From RBG-16-34-14 sp963798865 (lineage in GTDB: Bacteria; Bacteroidota; Ignavibacteria; Ignavibacteriales; Ignavibacteriaceae): a stretch of 64,000 nucleotides of DNA. The stretch is from NCBI GenBank assembly GCA_963798865.1, contig CAWCVZ010000005.1:62001-126000 (forward strand), read 5' to 3'. Positions 8,136 through 17,167 of the stretch are shown one piece after another (position 1 is the stretch's first letter; each line of letters opens with the position of its first letter). Position numbers and translations under genes: made by a program. The notes beneath the pieces were generated by a model, which did not search any database, was not told the DNA's origin, and worked only from the letters and a program-made list of their open reading frames with translations.

Positions 8136-9494
8136 CATTCTTTTTAAATCCTTACAGATGAGAAGGCTTTGAGCCCAATGATTATGGTTAACATCAAATA
8201 TTATTACTCCGTGATCTTCCTGGTCAATATGATCAATTTTGAAATCGCGGAAATTATGGGCTTCAATTTCATATTTATTTTTCAGAAAGGCGCGCAAAAG
8301 ATCAAATGATTCGCTTGAATCATCAATCATTAATATTCTTTTCAGATTTTTGTTTGATTTCTTTACTGCTTTGCTTAAGCGGATATTCTGCGACAATGGA
8401 AGTGTAAATGAAAATGTTGAGCCAACACCTTTTATACTATCTACTAACAGAGATCCACCCATTTTTTCAATATATCTTTTAGCAAGTGCCAGTCCAAGGC
8501 CATTTCCTTCATAATGCCTTCCAATATTTAAATCCTCCTGACTGAATGGCTGGAAAAGGTGATCCAGGTATTTTGATGAAATGCCAACTCCCGAATCTTT
8601 AATCTTACAAATTACAAGCTCTTTATCCTCAAGCACTTTTAATTCTACTTCAACGAAACCCTGTATTGTAAATTTTATTGCATTACTTAAAATATTATTA
8701 ATAGCATTTTGAATACACTGATAATCAACATCAACGTAAACTGGCTTGTTCGGGATTTGATTTCTTAATTCAAGTTTCTTTTCGTTTGCAGAGGATTGGA
8801 AAGAATCAATAGCCTTATTTAAAACTAAAGTAAGATCATAAGCTTCGGTATTTAATTTATAATTGCCGGCATCAAGCTGAGCGAACTCCAGCATTTGTGT
8901 TATGCCTTTAAATAATCTCTCGCTGCCGTTGTATAAATTATCAATATAAACAACATCTTCAGGAGATATTTTATCTTTAAGGTTATCCTTTATAATAGAT
9001 GCATACCCAAGAATAATATTTAAAGGGGTTCTTAGTTCATGGGAAAGAACATTTAAGAAAGTATTTTTTAGTCTCTCTGCTTCCTTATAACCATCGCGGG
9101 CTTTTTTAACTTCTTCTTCAGCCAGAATCATTTCGGTCTGATCAATGTGAAAAAGAACAACATAATTTTTACCATTAACATCAACATAAAAAATGCTTGT
9201 TCTAAAAACAGGCACAGTAATTTCTTTATTTTTCAGAAGAGAGTCAGAATAATTGTTTATGGTAAGGTTATCTTTTTTCTCAAAAACTTTTTTTATAGAG
9301 TATAAAATCCCATTTCTTTTAAGTTCAGGATCCTGGAGGGTTGAATATTCTCTTAGTTCATCTAACTGGTATCCCCATTGTGTTTTAAATGCCGGGTTAA
9401 TATATACGATTTCTCCATTCTCATTAATGACCTGAGCAGGAAATTGCAGGTAATCGTACAGAGATTCAAAATATTTGTTTAAAATATCATCCAT
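8127..9494 (-). CDS. PAS-domain hybrid histidine kinase, main part (frameshifted in its receiver)
   Basis: A soluble kinase with an N-terminal PAS domain (about 10-130, ENGEIVYINPAFKTQWGYQ), HisKA with LSHELRTPLNIILGYAS, a HATPase domain (NAINNILSNAIKF, GNGLGLALAKRYIEKMGG) and the first half of a C-terminal receiver (RILMIDDSSES, VIIFDVNHN). The frame ends inside the receiver at KDLKRMTL. The missing half lies in another frame at 7987-8135, after a CT dinucleotide repeat at about 8130-8135. There is no membrane segment. It starts two bases from the end of the GAF protein upstream, so the pair is co-transcribed. Confidence 0.88.
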   Translation of the reverse strand: MDDILNKYFESLYDYLQFPAQVINENGEIVYINPAFKTQWGYQLDELREYSTLQDPELKRNGILYSIKKVFEKKDNLTINNYSDSLLKNKEITVPVFRTSIFYVDVNGKNYVVLFHIDQTEMILAEEEVKKARDGYKEAERLKNTFLNVLSHELRTPLNIILGYASIIKDNLKDKISPEDVVYIDNLYNGSERLFKGITQMLEFAQLDAGNYKLNTEAYDLTLVLNKAIDSFQSSANEKKLELRNQIPNKPVYVDVDYQCIQNAINNILSNAIKFTIQGFVEVELKVLEDKELVICKIKDSGVGISSKYLDHLFQPFSQEDLNIGRHYEGNGLGLALAKRYIEKMGGSLLVDSIKGVGSTFSFTLPLSQNIRLSKAVKKSNKNLKRILMIDDSSESFDLLRAFLKNKYEIEAHNFRDFKIDHIDQEDHGVIIFDVNHNHWAQSLLICKDLKRMTL

Positions 9495-9495
9495 A

Positions 9496-10809
9496 TCAAG
9501 AATTTGCAGGCAATGAAAATCTTATTGCCGCGCCCTGATGGTTTTCAATTAAATTAATTTCACCGTTGTGCTGGTCAATAATACTTTTACAGAGGAATAA
9601 ACCATAGCTCCCTGCTTTTAAATTTAAAAGATCAGCGAATGAACTTACTTTATCTACAGGAAAACCAGGACCATTATCTTCAACTTCAACAAAGACCTGC
9701 TTGTCATCAAAATATGTTTTGATTTTTATTGTTGCATCCTTTTTTATTTCTGCCGAATTTGTAAAAAGATGAACAAGCAAATGTTGTATCTGTTCTGAAT
9801 CGTAAACACACAAAGGAAGTTTTTTGAAATCTGTTTTAAAGTTAATAAGATGGAATTTTTTCATGGGGGAAATATATTTAATAACCGAATGTATGGTTCG
9901 GTTTAAATCGCCGCTGTCTTTATTCAGGTTCATAACGGAAGTTTCCATAAGAACCTGGGCATACTTCTGAATGCTTCTAATACTGTCCGAAGCTACTTTT
10001 GATTTTAATTTTAACCTGTCAAATAAAATTAAGTCCCGATCCTTTAATGCCGCTTCCAATTCTTTCTGCGCCTTTTCTATAGTACGCATTAAACTTTCAG
10101 TTTCAAGCAAAGCTATATGAACAAGCCCCTGTAAGGATTGTCCTATCTCAGCATCAATACTAGATTTTAAAGCTTTGCGTTCTGCCCTAATAAGTTGTGA
10201 ATTTGCCTCCTGCAAGGCATTATAAGCATTTACTTGCCCGTGATATAATTGAGCATTACGAATTGCTGTTGCAGCCTGCCCGGCTAAAATTTCAAAAGTA
10301 TTTGTTATTTCCCTTACCTTAATTTTATGAAGGTGTTTACTATCAACATAAATTACTCCTATCTTTTTATCATCGGTTATAAGGGGAGAGCATAATATTG
10401 TTTGAAGTTCAAGGCGCAGGATACTTTTACTTGGATCATAATTTGTATCGCTTTGCGCTCCTTCAATGAATCTTGATTGACCCTCTTCAAAAACATTTTC
10501 TACAACTGTATTGCTAACATTGAAAAGACTTTCGGGTAAATTATTTCCTGTAGCATCAAGTCCTAATTTAAATTCCAGCTTTCCAGACTGGTTCTTTAAA
10601 ACAATAAATCCCCTTTCAGAGTCTGTAAGTGTAATGGCATTTTTCAGTACAAGTTCAAGAACATCATCAAGAATAAGAGATCTGTTAATGCTGTTAACAA
10701 TATCCAGAATCAGTTCAAGATTTTTTACTTTTTCACTGGAATCATTCCTGGCAAGTACAACGGGTGTAAAGCTTTCTTCAACATTCTTTTTAAATTCTGA
10801 AAATTTCAT
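9496..10809 (-). CDS. GAF-domain protein with HATPase domain (degenerate histidine kinase)
   Basis: 437 soluble residues: a GAF domain (about 20-190, with SERGFIVLKNQSG and SPLITDDKKIGVIYVDS), a coiled-coil/helical segment, then a HATPase fold (LLVHLFTNSAEIKKDA, EDNGPGFP, GSYGLFLCKSII). I cannot find a classical phospho-acceptor H-E/D-x-x-T/N-P box in the dimerization region, so it may bind ATP and signal without ordinary autophosphorylation. The ATG at 10807-10809 is preferred over a TTG three codons upstream. It is directly followed by the PAS hybrid kinase. Confidence 0.8.
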   Translation of the reverse strand: MKFSEFKKNVEESFTPVVLARNDSSEKVKNLELILDIVNSINRSLILDDVLELVLKNAITLTDSERGFIVLKNQSGKLEFKLGLDATGNNLPESLFNVSNTVVENVFEEGQSRFIEGAQSDTNYDPSKSILRLELQTILCSPLITDDKKIGVIYVDSKHLHKIKVREITNTFEILAGQAATAIRNAQLYHGQVNAYNALQEANSQLIRAERKALKSSIDAEIGQSLQGLVHIALLETESLMRTIEKAQKELEAALKDRDLILFDRLKLKSKVASDSIRSIQKYAQVLMETSVMNLNKDSGDLNRTIHSVIKYISPMKKFHLINFKTDFKKLPLCVYDSEQIQHLLVHLFTNSAEIKKDATIKIKTYFDDKQVFVEVEDNGPGFPVDKVSSFADLLNLKAGSYGLFLCKSIIDQHNGEINLIENHQGAAIRFSLPANS

Positions 10810-10934
10810 TATCGTCAATACTTAATAAAGGGACACAATTATTGGATATTGCAACCTAAACTTAATAATTTTTAACAAAATACATTCCATAATATTGCTT
10901 ACCTAAAACCTAACTTTTAATGTGAATAAAAAAT

Positions 10935-10972
10935 AAAAAAGTAGAATTTCCCGAAAAAAGCGGAAGTTTTTT
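10935..10972 (-). terminator. Candidate terminator after the large outer-membrane/peptidase gene
   Basis: Just after the stop codon, the minus strand reads TTCCG, a T-rich loop, CGGGAA (one unpaired base), followed within a few bases by T-rich sequence. The short stem makes this only a plausible terminator. Confidence 0.35.
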
Positions 10973-13900
10973 TAATTCTTTAATAGTTTAAAGGAAACAA
11001 ACCATTCCCATGATTTACCATTTTCATACCAGGCATTTGCTATTCCGGCAGATAGGGTAGATTCAAGATTAAACCAATGTTTGAATATTAAATCCATCTG
11101 TGCCCCAAGATCAATCCATTTTTCACCTAAGGGGGACTTAACATATAGTGCCTGTGAATATATTTCAAAATCAATATGATTTAAGAAATGATTTCCGATT
11201 GCGGCATTTGTAAATCTTATCGGCGGCAGTTTATTTTCAAACATAACCTTTATAAATCTTTCAGCATCAAGGCGGTAAATAGGTATCCCCGGGAACCTGA
11301 AAACTTTTCTAAACTGTTTAACTTCTTCATTCTCCAAAGCTCTGTTTCCAAAACCTCCAAAGAAAAATCTGCTTTGGAAGATTTTTTCATTTGGCTGATG
11401 ATACCCGCCGGCAAGTTTAAAATGGAAAACATTATGTGGAAAAAAGAAAGTTGTAAAATGATCCCATTCAGCAAAAAGCTCTTCAGCAAATTCAAATTTC
11501 TTTTCGAGGTTTGAACCAAAAACCATTAAGGTTACATTATATTCATTACCATATTCAAAATCGGAACTGCCTATTGTTCTTCTAAGATCTTTTGAGTTAA
11601 AATTTGTCTGGGCAACACCAAAATCAGGCTGAGATACTCTGACGAGGTTATCATTAATAAAAATCTGGTGAAAGTAATATGCAACTTCAGTGCGTTGTTT
11701 AACTTTTAACGGATTATCATAAATCCAATAATGTGTATTTGCAACATGGATTTTGTTACCTATTAAACCACGTTTTCTTTTATTAAAAAGATCATAGAAA
11801 TCGGGTGCATTATGATCAAAACCAATTTCCCAGCGTTTCTTATATTCATACTTTCCTTTAAAGTGCCATTTGGGACCTAATGGATTTTCATTAAATGGCG
11901 AGTAGCCCGTTTCAATTGTTATTTCCTGGTTCAATAAAGGATCTGCAATATGCGTAAATATCCCAAGCATTTTTTGTTTTTGAAATCCACTTATAACAGG
12001 AATAAGAGTCTGAATTTTAAGGTTCTCCAAACCATTGTACTCTTCTTCATCATTTTTTTCCAAAAGAGAACTGGTTTCTGAAGATGGGGAAACATACCAA
12101 TTATAAACAACCGAATTCTTTTTAATTACTTCCTGTCCCAGATATTGAATTGCAGGCAAAGTTTCCACGGGTTTATCCTCAAAGGTAACAGGAATCAGAC
12201 CATCAGATGTAAATTCAAAAGCAAATAAAAGATTTTTGCCAATATCGATTGGTTTAAAAAGTCCGCCTAAAGTATGAGTTATAGGAACAGGATTTATTTT
12301 CTGCGTAAATAAATCTTCAAACTTAACTTTATAAATATTTGAGACACCATTTGTATATGCATTCCAGTATAAAATTTTTCCATCAAGGCTCCATGATGGA
12401 TTTTCAGGTGAGCCGCTTGAAGTAATCAAATTAAAATTAAAAGTTTTACTGTTTAAAAGAGAATCCGTATTTACTAGAATAATAGATTGCTGACCATTGG
12501 ATTTTAATAGTGTTGCAGCTAAATATTTTCCGGAAGGTGTAACTGCCAATTCCTGAATATCATCGCCTACTAAGAATTCGGTAGTTTGTTCGAGAATATT
12601 ATATGGATATGGTGAATGAATTATTGATGCCTTACCTCCCGAATGTTTAATTCCCCATAACTCGTGTGTTGCTGGAGAAACAGTTAGATTTCCAATCCTT
12701 GAATCTCTATAAAGAATTCTTGTTTCTTCTGTTTGAACATCCAGTACGTAAAGATCCCTGTAAAGCTGGTTATTATTTAAAGTATAAAAGAAGAGTCCCG
12801 TATTATAATCAAAAGCTGTTGATGCAATCTGGTACTGGCTTGGCGTAGGTAATGTGGCGATGTCAACAGATTCTAAGGAATTAAGATTAAATTTTTGAAT
12901 TGAAGCCAGATGATTTGGCTTATGGTAACCAAAGATTACCGATCCTGAAACAGGATCAAAATGCGGCTGAGTTGTAAATCCAAATGGTTCGTTGCTTAAT
13001 CTTTTAATAAAAGTAGTTTTTGATGAATTGAGTCTTTCAATATTTTTTTTCTGGAATTCTTTTTCAAATTCAATAAAATTTTGCCATTCTTCATCAAAAT
13101 CTTTATTAAAAAGAGATTCAAACTTCTTTTTAAAACTTAAATAAAAATCCCCGGGAGAAATTTTAAACCAGTCGAGCAGTTTTTGAGCACCATATTTAAT
13201 TGCAAGATATGAAGCAAATCGTGCCCCATATAAATAATAAACTGTTTCAACAAGAAAGGAACTATGAATCAATCTCGAATCAATTTTTAAATCAGATGGA
13301 AATTCTTTATTATCAAGTACCATAGTCCGGAAATACATTTCATCAAAGTTTCCAAGAATTCTTCCAAAGCCTCCACTCAGCCAGGTTTCCATAAAAACAG
13401 CAATCGCTTCCTGGTGCCACCTTGGTGTATACCGGCTGTAATTTGTAAGTATACTATAAAAAACTGTAATTGGCTGAACTTGTTCCGGTGTTACTTTTTG
13501 GAAAACATTTCTTAAAAGGTTTTCAATATTGGAGGCCTGATCATTTATAACAATATGAACAAGCTCGTGGCTTATCAGCCATTGTAATCTTTCATTATAA
13601 GGAATAATTTCATATCCTGGTTCCAAAGGTTCAATTTCAAGACGAATAAAATTCCGCGGAATTGCAGTCGTTGTTGCATAGCCATAATCACTAATATCAA
13701 AAGTATTGATGACTATTTTTTCTGTAGGTTTAAATTTAAAAATGTCCATCAACATTTTTAAAGAATTTTCAGCAGAGCGTATAATATATGGGACTAAAGA
13801 AGAATGACTCTCCCGATAAATAACAATAAAATTTTCGCTTTCAGTTTTAAACCAATCTAATGGATCGGGTTCAACATTAATTCTAACGATGAGGTCGTTT

Positions 13901-14667
13901 GTTCCGGGAATTTCAGAGACTTCACTAAAATTATAATCAATATCTATTATAAAAGTTATTTCAAGATTATTATTAATTATTATTGTTTTTAAACTGCTTA
14001 CTAAATCAGTTTTTATTTCAACAATGGAATCGGATTTTAAAACTGTATTATTCAGAATGATTTTAAATTCCCCCTTATCGGAATAAGTCCGGTAAGACGG
14101 AATCTTCTGATTAGAGAAAAGCTTAACCGCAATTCCGCCACTCTTTTCGTAAATAAGAATTTTAGAAATTTTGGCTTCACCTGTTACAGTTTTATTCTGA
14201 TTTTTTTCCTCAAAAAAATCATCAACATAGATATTATTATTGCTTATAGATAAGGTTAATGAATCAGAAAGGTAGATTTCTTTACCAAGTGCAATGGATA
14301 TTGCCTCTAAAGAATAATTAACCGGAATAAAAAGGTGGTCTCCTTCTTTAAAAGTGGATACAGGTAATTGTAACGTTTTTGAAAGGTTATTTTTTTTATT
14401 CTCTAAAAGAATAAATGGATATCCAGGTGAAATAACCAACTTTATATTTTCAAAATTAGCTTCAAAAGAACCCCCGTTATTTCTTTGCTGAAAAGGTATT
14501 GAAAGTTTTTTGGCAAAATCAGAAAAAGAGAAATAATAATTTTCATGAAATTTTTCTATCGGTACCGCAAACTGATTATTATCCAATTTGATTTTTAATT
14601 CCTGATTTTGCGGAAAAAGATTAGATTGAAGAGAAAAAAGAAGAAAAGAATAGAAGAAGAATCTCAT
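10972..14667 (-). CDS. Large surface protein: stalk/AMIN-like domains, MA-type metallopeptidase, beta-propeller, outer-membrane barrel
   Basis: A 1231-residue secreted protein. Residues 1-19 are a signal peptide. About 25-145 look like a copper-amine-oxidase-N (stalk-like) domain, and about 160-265 like an AMIN domain. About 270-550 form a peptidase-MA-like domain with the zinc motif HELVH (His367, His371). A TolB/WD40-like propeller (about 560-830) follows, with repeated PSWSLDGKILYW-type strands, and then a beta-rich C-terminus that looks like an outer-membrane barrel. Domain assignments are by eye. It probably sits in the outer membrane with the peptidase exposed. It follows the repeat-peptide gene but is separated from it by a terminator. 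Confidence 0.75.
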   Translation of the reverse strand: MRFFFYSFLLFSLQSNLFPQNQELKIKLDNNQFAVPIEKFHENYYFSFSDFAKKLSIPFQQRNNGGSFEANFENIKLVISPGYPFILLENKKNNLSKTLQLPVSTFKEGDHLFIPVNYSLEAISIALGKEIYLSDSLTLSISNNNIYVDDFFEEKNQNKTVTGEAKISKILIYEKSGGIAVKLFSNQKIPSYRTYSDKGEFKIILNNTVLKSDSIVEIKTDLVSSLKTIIINNNLEITFIIDIDYNFSEVSEIPGTNDLIVRINVEPDPLDWFKTESENFIVIYRESHSSLVPYIIRSAENSLKMLMDIFKFKPTEKIVINTFDISDYGYATTTAIPRNFIRLEIEPLEPGYEIIPYNERLQWLISHELVHIVINDQASNIENLLRNVFQKVTPEQVQPITVFYSILTNYSRYTPRWHQEAIAVFMETWLSGGFGRILGNFDEMYFRTMVLDNKEFPSDLKIDSRLIHSSFLVETVYYLYGARFASYLAIKYGAQKLLDWFKISPGDFYLSFKKKFESLFNKDFDEEWQNFIEFEKEFQKKNIERLNSSKTTFIKRLSNEPFGFTTQPHFDPVSGSVIFGYHKPNHLASIQKFNLNSLESVDIATLPTPSQYQIASTAFDYNTGLFFYTLNNNQLYRDLYVLDVQTEETRILYRDSRIGNLTVSPATHELWGIKHSGGKASIIHSPYPYNILEQTTEFLVGDDIQELAVTPSGKYLAATLLKSNGQQSIILVNTDSLLNSKTFNFNLITSSGSPENPSWSLDGKILYWNAYTNGVSNIYKVKFEDLFTQKINPVPITHTLGGLFKPIDIGKNLLFAFEFTSDGLIPVTFEDKPVETLPAIQYLGQEVIKKNSVVYNWYVSPSSETSSLLEKNDEEEYNGLENLKIQTLIPVISGFQKQKMLGIFTHIADPLLNQEITIETGYSPFNENPLGPKWHFKGKYEYKKRWEIGFDHNAPDFYDLFNKRKRGLIGNKIHVANTHYWIYDNPLKVKQRTEVAYYFHQIFINDNLVRVSQPDFGVAQTNFNSKDLRRTIGSSDFEYGNEYNVTLMVFGSNLEKKFEFAEELFAEWDHFTTFFFPHNVFHFKLAGGYHQPNEKIFQSRFFFGGFGNRALENEEVKQFRKVFRFPGIPIYRLDAERFIKVMFENKLPPIRFTNAAIGNHFLNHIDFEIYSQALYVKSPLGEKWIDLGAQMDLIFKHWFNLESTLSAGIANAWYENGKSWEWFVSFKLLKN

Positions 14668-14737
14668 TACAAGTTATCTCATGAAAAAATAAATATACAT
14701 CTAAAAATAAACATTCGATTCGAATTTAAAAACAATA

Positions 14738-14775
14738 ATAAAAAAAGCCTTCAATTGAGATTGAAGGCTTTATTA
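14738..14775 (-). terminator. Strong rho-independent terminator of the tandem-repeat gene
   Basis: Twelve perfect base pairs (AAAGCCTTCAAT against ATTGAAGGCTTT) enclose a four-base loop, and the stem runs into seven T on the minus strand. It lies about 60 bases after the stop of the repeat protein and makes that gene a separate transcript from the large surface protein downstream. Confidence 0.85.
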
Positions 14776-14830
14776 TCTTTTTGCAAACAGATAATTAGTT
14801 CAACTGTGTCAATTTTCCATCTTCAGCAAA

Positions 14831-15594
14831 TTATCTTGAGAAACCATAACCGCTTCCAAGTTCATCAAGCTGTGAACCTGATCTTGAAAAGCCATAACCG
14901 CTTCCCAATTCATCAAGCTGCGAACCTGATCTTGAAAACCATAACCGCTTCCCAATTCATCAAGCTGCGAACCTGATCTTGAGAAACCATAACCGCTTCC
15001 CAATTCATCAAGCTGCGAACCTGATCTTGAGAAACCATAACCGCTTCCCAATTCATCAAGCTGTGAACCTGATCTTGAGAAACCATAACCGCTTCCCAAT
15101 TCATCAAGCTGCGAACCTGATCTTGAGAAACCATAACCGCTTCCCAATTCATCAAGCTGCGAACCTGATCTTGAAAAACCATAACCGCTTCCCAATTCAT
15201 CAAGCTGTGAACCTGATCTTGAGAAACCATAACCGCTTCCCAATTCATCAAGCTGCGAACCTGATCTTGAGAAACCATAACCGCTTCCCAATTCATCAAG
15301 CTGCGAACCTGATCTTGAGAAACCATAACCGCTTCCCAATTCATCAAGCTGCGAACCTGATCTTGAGAAACCATAACCGCTTCCCAATTCCTGGAGTTGT
15401 GCTGAAGATTTGCTCTCAAGAACCGCGATATTCTGTATATCGACTGTTTCACTTGAGTTAGCGGAATTTTGGAGTTGAACTGCATCTTGAGGAACCCTAT
15501 ATCTGACGGCTTCCTCAACGTTATTCATAGTTTGAGCATATTCTAAAGAACATACTCCAACTAGAATAATCGCGGAAAAAAGAGCTTTAAGCAT
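14831..15594 (-). CDS. Secreted tandem-repeat protein, twelve 16-residue units (possible multi-copy peptide precursor)
   Basis: Unrecognised protein. Residues 1-21 are a signal peptide (MLKALFSAIILVGVCSLEYA), followed by a leader of about 45 residues and then twelve units of the type SGSQLDELGSGYGFSR; the first unit is degenerate (AQLQELGSGYGFSR). Each unit has one arginine, two acidic residues and no cysteine. One copy (14931-14940) lacks a base, so the literal frame runs to 14809. Restoring the base adds two perfect units and ends the protein exactly at FSR before the TAA at 14831-14833. AAGGGTG precedes the ATG by about seven bases. The gene has its own terminator. It could instead be a structural or adhesive surface protein. 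Confidence 0.75.
14834..15400. repeat. Coding tandem array, 12 copies of a 48-bp unit
   Basis: Twelve head-to-tail 48-bp units lie inside the secreted protein gene, nearly identical at the DNA level. The differences I compared (TTG/CTT, GGC/GGT, TTT/TTC, TCA/TCG) are synonymous. One unit is 47 bp because a base is missing from its A run at 14935-14938. No spacers separate the copies, so this is not a CRISPR array. Confidence 0.92.
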
Positions 15595-15772
15595 AGCACA
15601 CCCTTTTTAAATATAACATAGCGTAGAAAATGACACATTTCCCTACAATAGCCGTATGTTTTAAATCATATTATATACCACCCCTAAATTTTGAGTATTT
15701 TACTATGTGCTTAAACACTTGATAGAAATTCGGTTAATATTACAAGTTCTTATCGGGTAATTTTAGGAAAGT

Positions 15773-15789
15773 TGTAAAAATATTTTACA
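15773..15789. terminator. Palindromic hairpin after the sigma-54 activator gene
   Basis: TGTAAAA and TTTTACA, seven perfect pairs around ATA, lie five bases after the activator's stop codon. It could be a weak A/T terminator for the transporter-kinase-activator transcript or a protein-binding palindrome ahead of the repeat-peptide gene. Confidence 0.4.
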
Positions 15790-15793
15790 GTAG

Positions 15794-17167
15794 TTAGCTT
15801 TTCAGGAGTTTGTCAAGTTTGGGTCGTGATATTCCTAGAATTCTTGCAGATTTTGATTTATTGCCACTTAATTTTCTTAATACCTCCTTTGCATAAAGCT
15901 TAGACAATTTCAATAAATCAATACTATCATAATTCAAATCCAACCTGATTAAATTTGGATGAGAGGTAATATGTTCTTCCTTTTCAAGGATATTTAAAGG
16001 AAGATTATTTAAAAGTCTCGTAAAATCATTTACTCTCAGTAAATTATCTTCGCTTAATAATACTGCTCTTTCGACTGCATTTCTTAACTCTCTGACATTT
16101 CCAGGCCAGGTATAAGATAACAAAAATTCTCTCAAACCTTTTTCAAAGGTATCAACGGATTTATTAAATTGTTGATTAAATTCTTTAACAAATTTTTCTG
16201 TAAGTAAAATAATATCCTCTCCCCTTTCCCTTAAAGGAGGTAATTCAATTGATATCACATTTAATCTATGGTACAAATCTTTTCTAAAAAGATTTTTTTC
16301 AACCATATCACCTAAATCTCTATTAGTTGCCGAAATAATTCTTGTATTAATCGGAATATCATCAACGCTACCAAGCCGCCGGATAATCTTTTTTTCAATT
16401 ACTCGTAATAACTTCACCTGCAGATTAAAACTTAAATCTCCTATTTCATCTAAAAAGACTGTTCCGTTTTCAGCAAGCTCAAATAGACCTAACTTTCTGT
16501 AAAGAGCATTTGTAAACGCTCCTTTTTCATGCCCAAATAATTCAGATTCCAGCAAATCTTCTGGGATTGCAGAACAAACTATCTCAACAAAAGGAGCGTA
16601 AGATGATGAACTGTTCTTATGAATTGCCCTTGCAAACAATCCCTTCCCTGTGCCTGTTTCTCCAAGGAGGAGAACACTGATATTATTATTCTCTGAGACT
16701 TTTTTAGCGATCTCTAGTACCGATGAAAACTTCTTCGAAGTGCCGATTAAGAGATTAAAATCAAATGTATCAGGTTTGTCCCGGGAAGCGGAACCAGTAA
16801 TGTAAGCTTTGTTGGTTATTACTTCAGAAAGAAAAGAAAGAAACTTTGGTATTTCATGAGGGAAGAGAAAAATATTAGTAAAACCCATTTTAACCAACGA
16901 AGTTATTAAAAGGGCAGAATCGTTTCTTGTAATAACAATGAATTTATTATTTAGTGAATTCTTTTTTTCAAGAATATTACTTAAAAAATTTGAATAAAGG
17001 TTTTCAATCAGAAAAACAATTATCTCATCCTCTTCAATTTCGATATTCCTTGGAGTTTGGCAAATAATTTCATTTTCTTTAATATTAATCTGTTTTATTA
17101 TAGACGTAATAGTTGAAATTTCTTTTCTATCCGAATAAACTTTAATCTTTACCTTTTTCTTATCCAT
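15794..17167 (-). CDS. Sigma-54-dependent transcriptional activator with degenerate receiver
   Basis: 457 residues, NtrC family. Residues 1-120 keep the fold of a receiver (VFLIEN, VITRNDSA) but show no acidic phospho-site, so control is probably not by aspartate phosphorylation. The AAA+ domain has Walker A GETGTGKG (169-176), Walker B VFLDEIGD (237-244), and arginine fingers in the RLNVISIELPPLRERGEDI region. The sigma-54-contact loop reads GAFTNA (216-221) instead of GAFTGA. A Fis-type helix-turn-helix closes the protein (GNKSKSARILGISRPKLDK). Its start overlaps the stop of the TPR gene by eight bases, tying it to the kinase-TPR protein as the likely upstream sensor. Confidence 0.9.
   Translation of the reverse strand: MDKKKVKIKVYSDRKEISTITSIIKQINIKENEIICQTPRNIEIEEDEIIVFLIENLYSNFLSNILEKKNSLNNKFIVITRNDSALLITSLVKMGFTNIFLFPHEIPKFLSFLSEVITNKAYITGSASRDKPDTFDFNLLIGTSKKFSSVLEIAKKVSENNNISVLLLGETGTGKGLFARAIHKNSSSSYAPFVEIVCSAIPEDLLESELFGHEKGAFTNALYRKLGLFELAENGTVFLDEIGDLSFNLQVKLLRVIEKKIIRRLGSVDDIPINTRIISATNRDLGDMVEKNLFRKDLYHRLNVISIELPPLRERGEDIILLTEKFVKEFNQQFNKSVDTFEKGLREFLLSYTWPGNVRELRNAVERAVLLSEDNLLRVNDFTRLLNNLPLNILEKEEHITSHPNLIRLDLNYDSIDLLKLSKLYAKEVLRKLSGNKSKSARILGISRPKLDKLLKS

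Noticed and set aside
7945..8172. Plus-strand 75-residue open frame
   Set aside because: It is antisense to the end of the hybrid kinase receiver, with no start signal or recognisable product.
14834..15400. CRISPR array
   Set aside because: The 48-bp units are contiguous without spacers and encode a conserved reading frame with a signal peptide.
14913..15518. Additional repeat proteins in other frames of the tandem array (both strands)
   Set aside because: A repeat length divisible by three leaves several frames open; only one has a signal peptide, a ribosome-binding site and synonymous variation.
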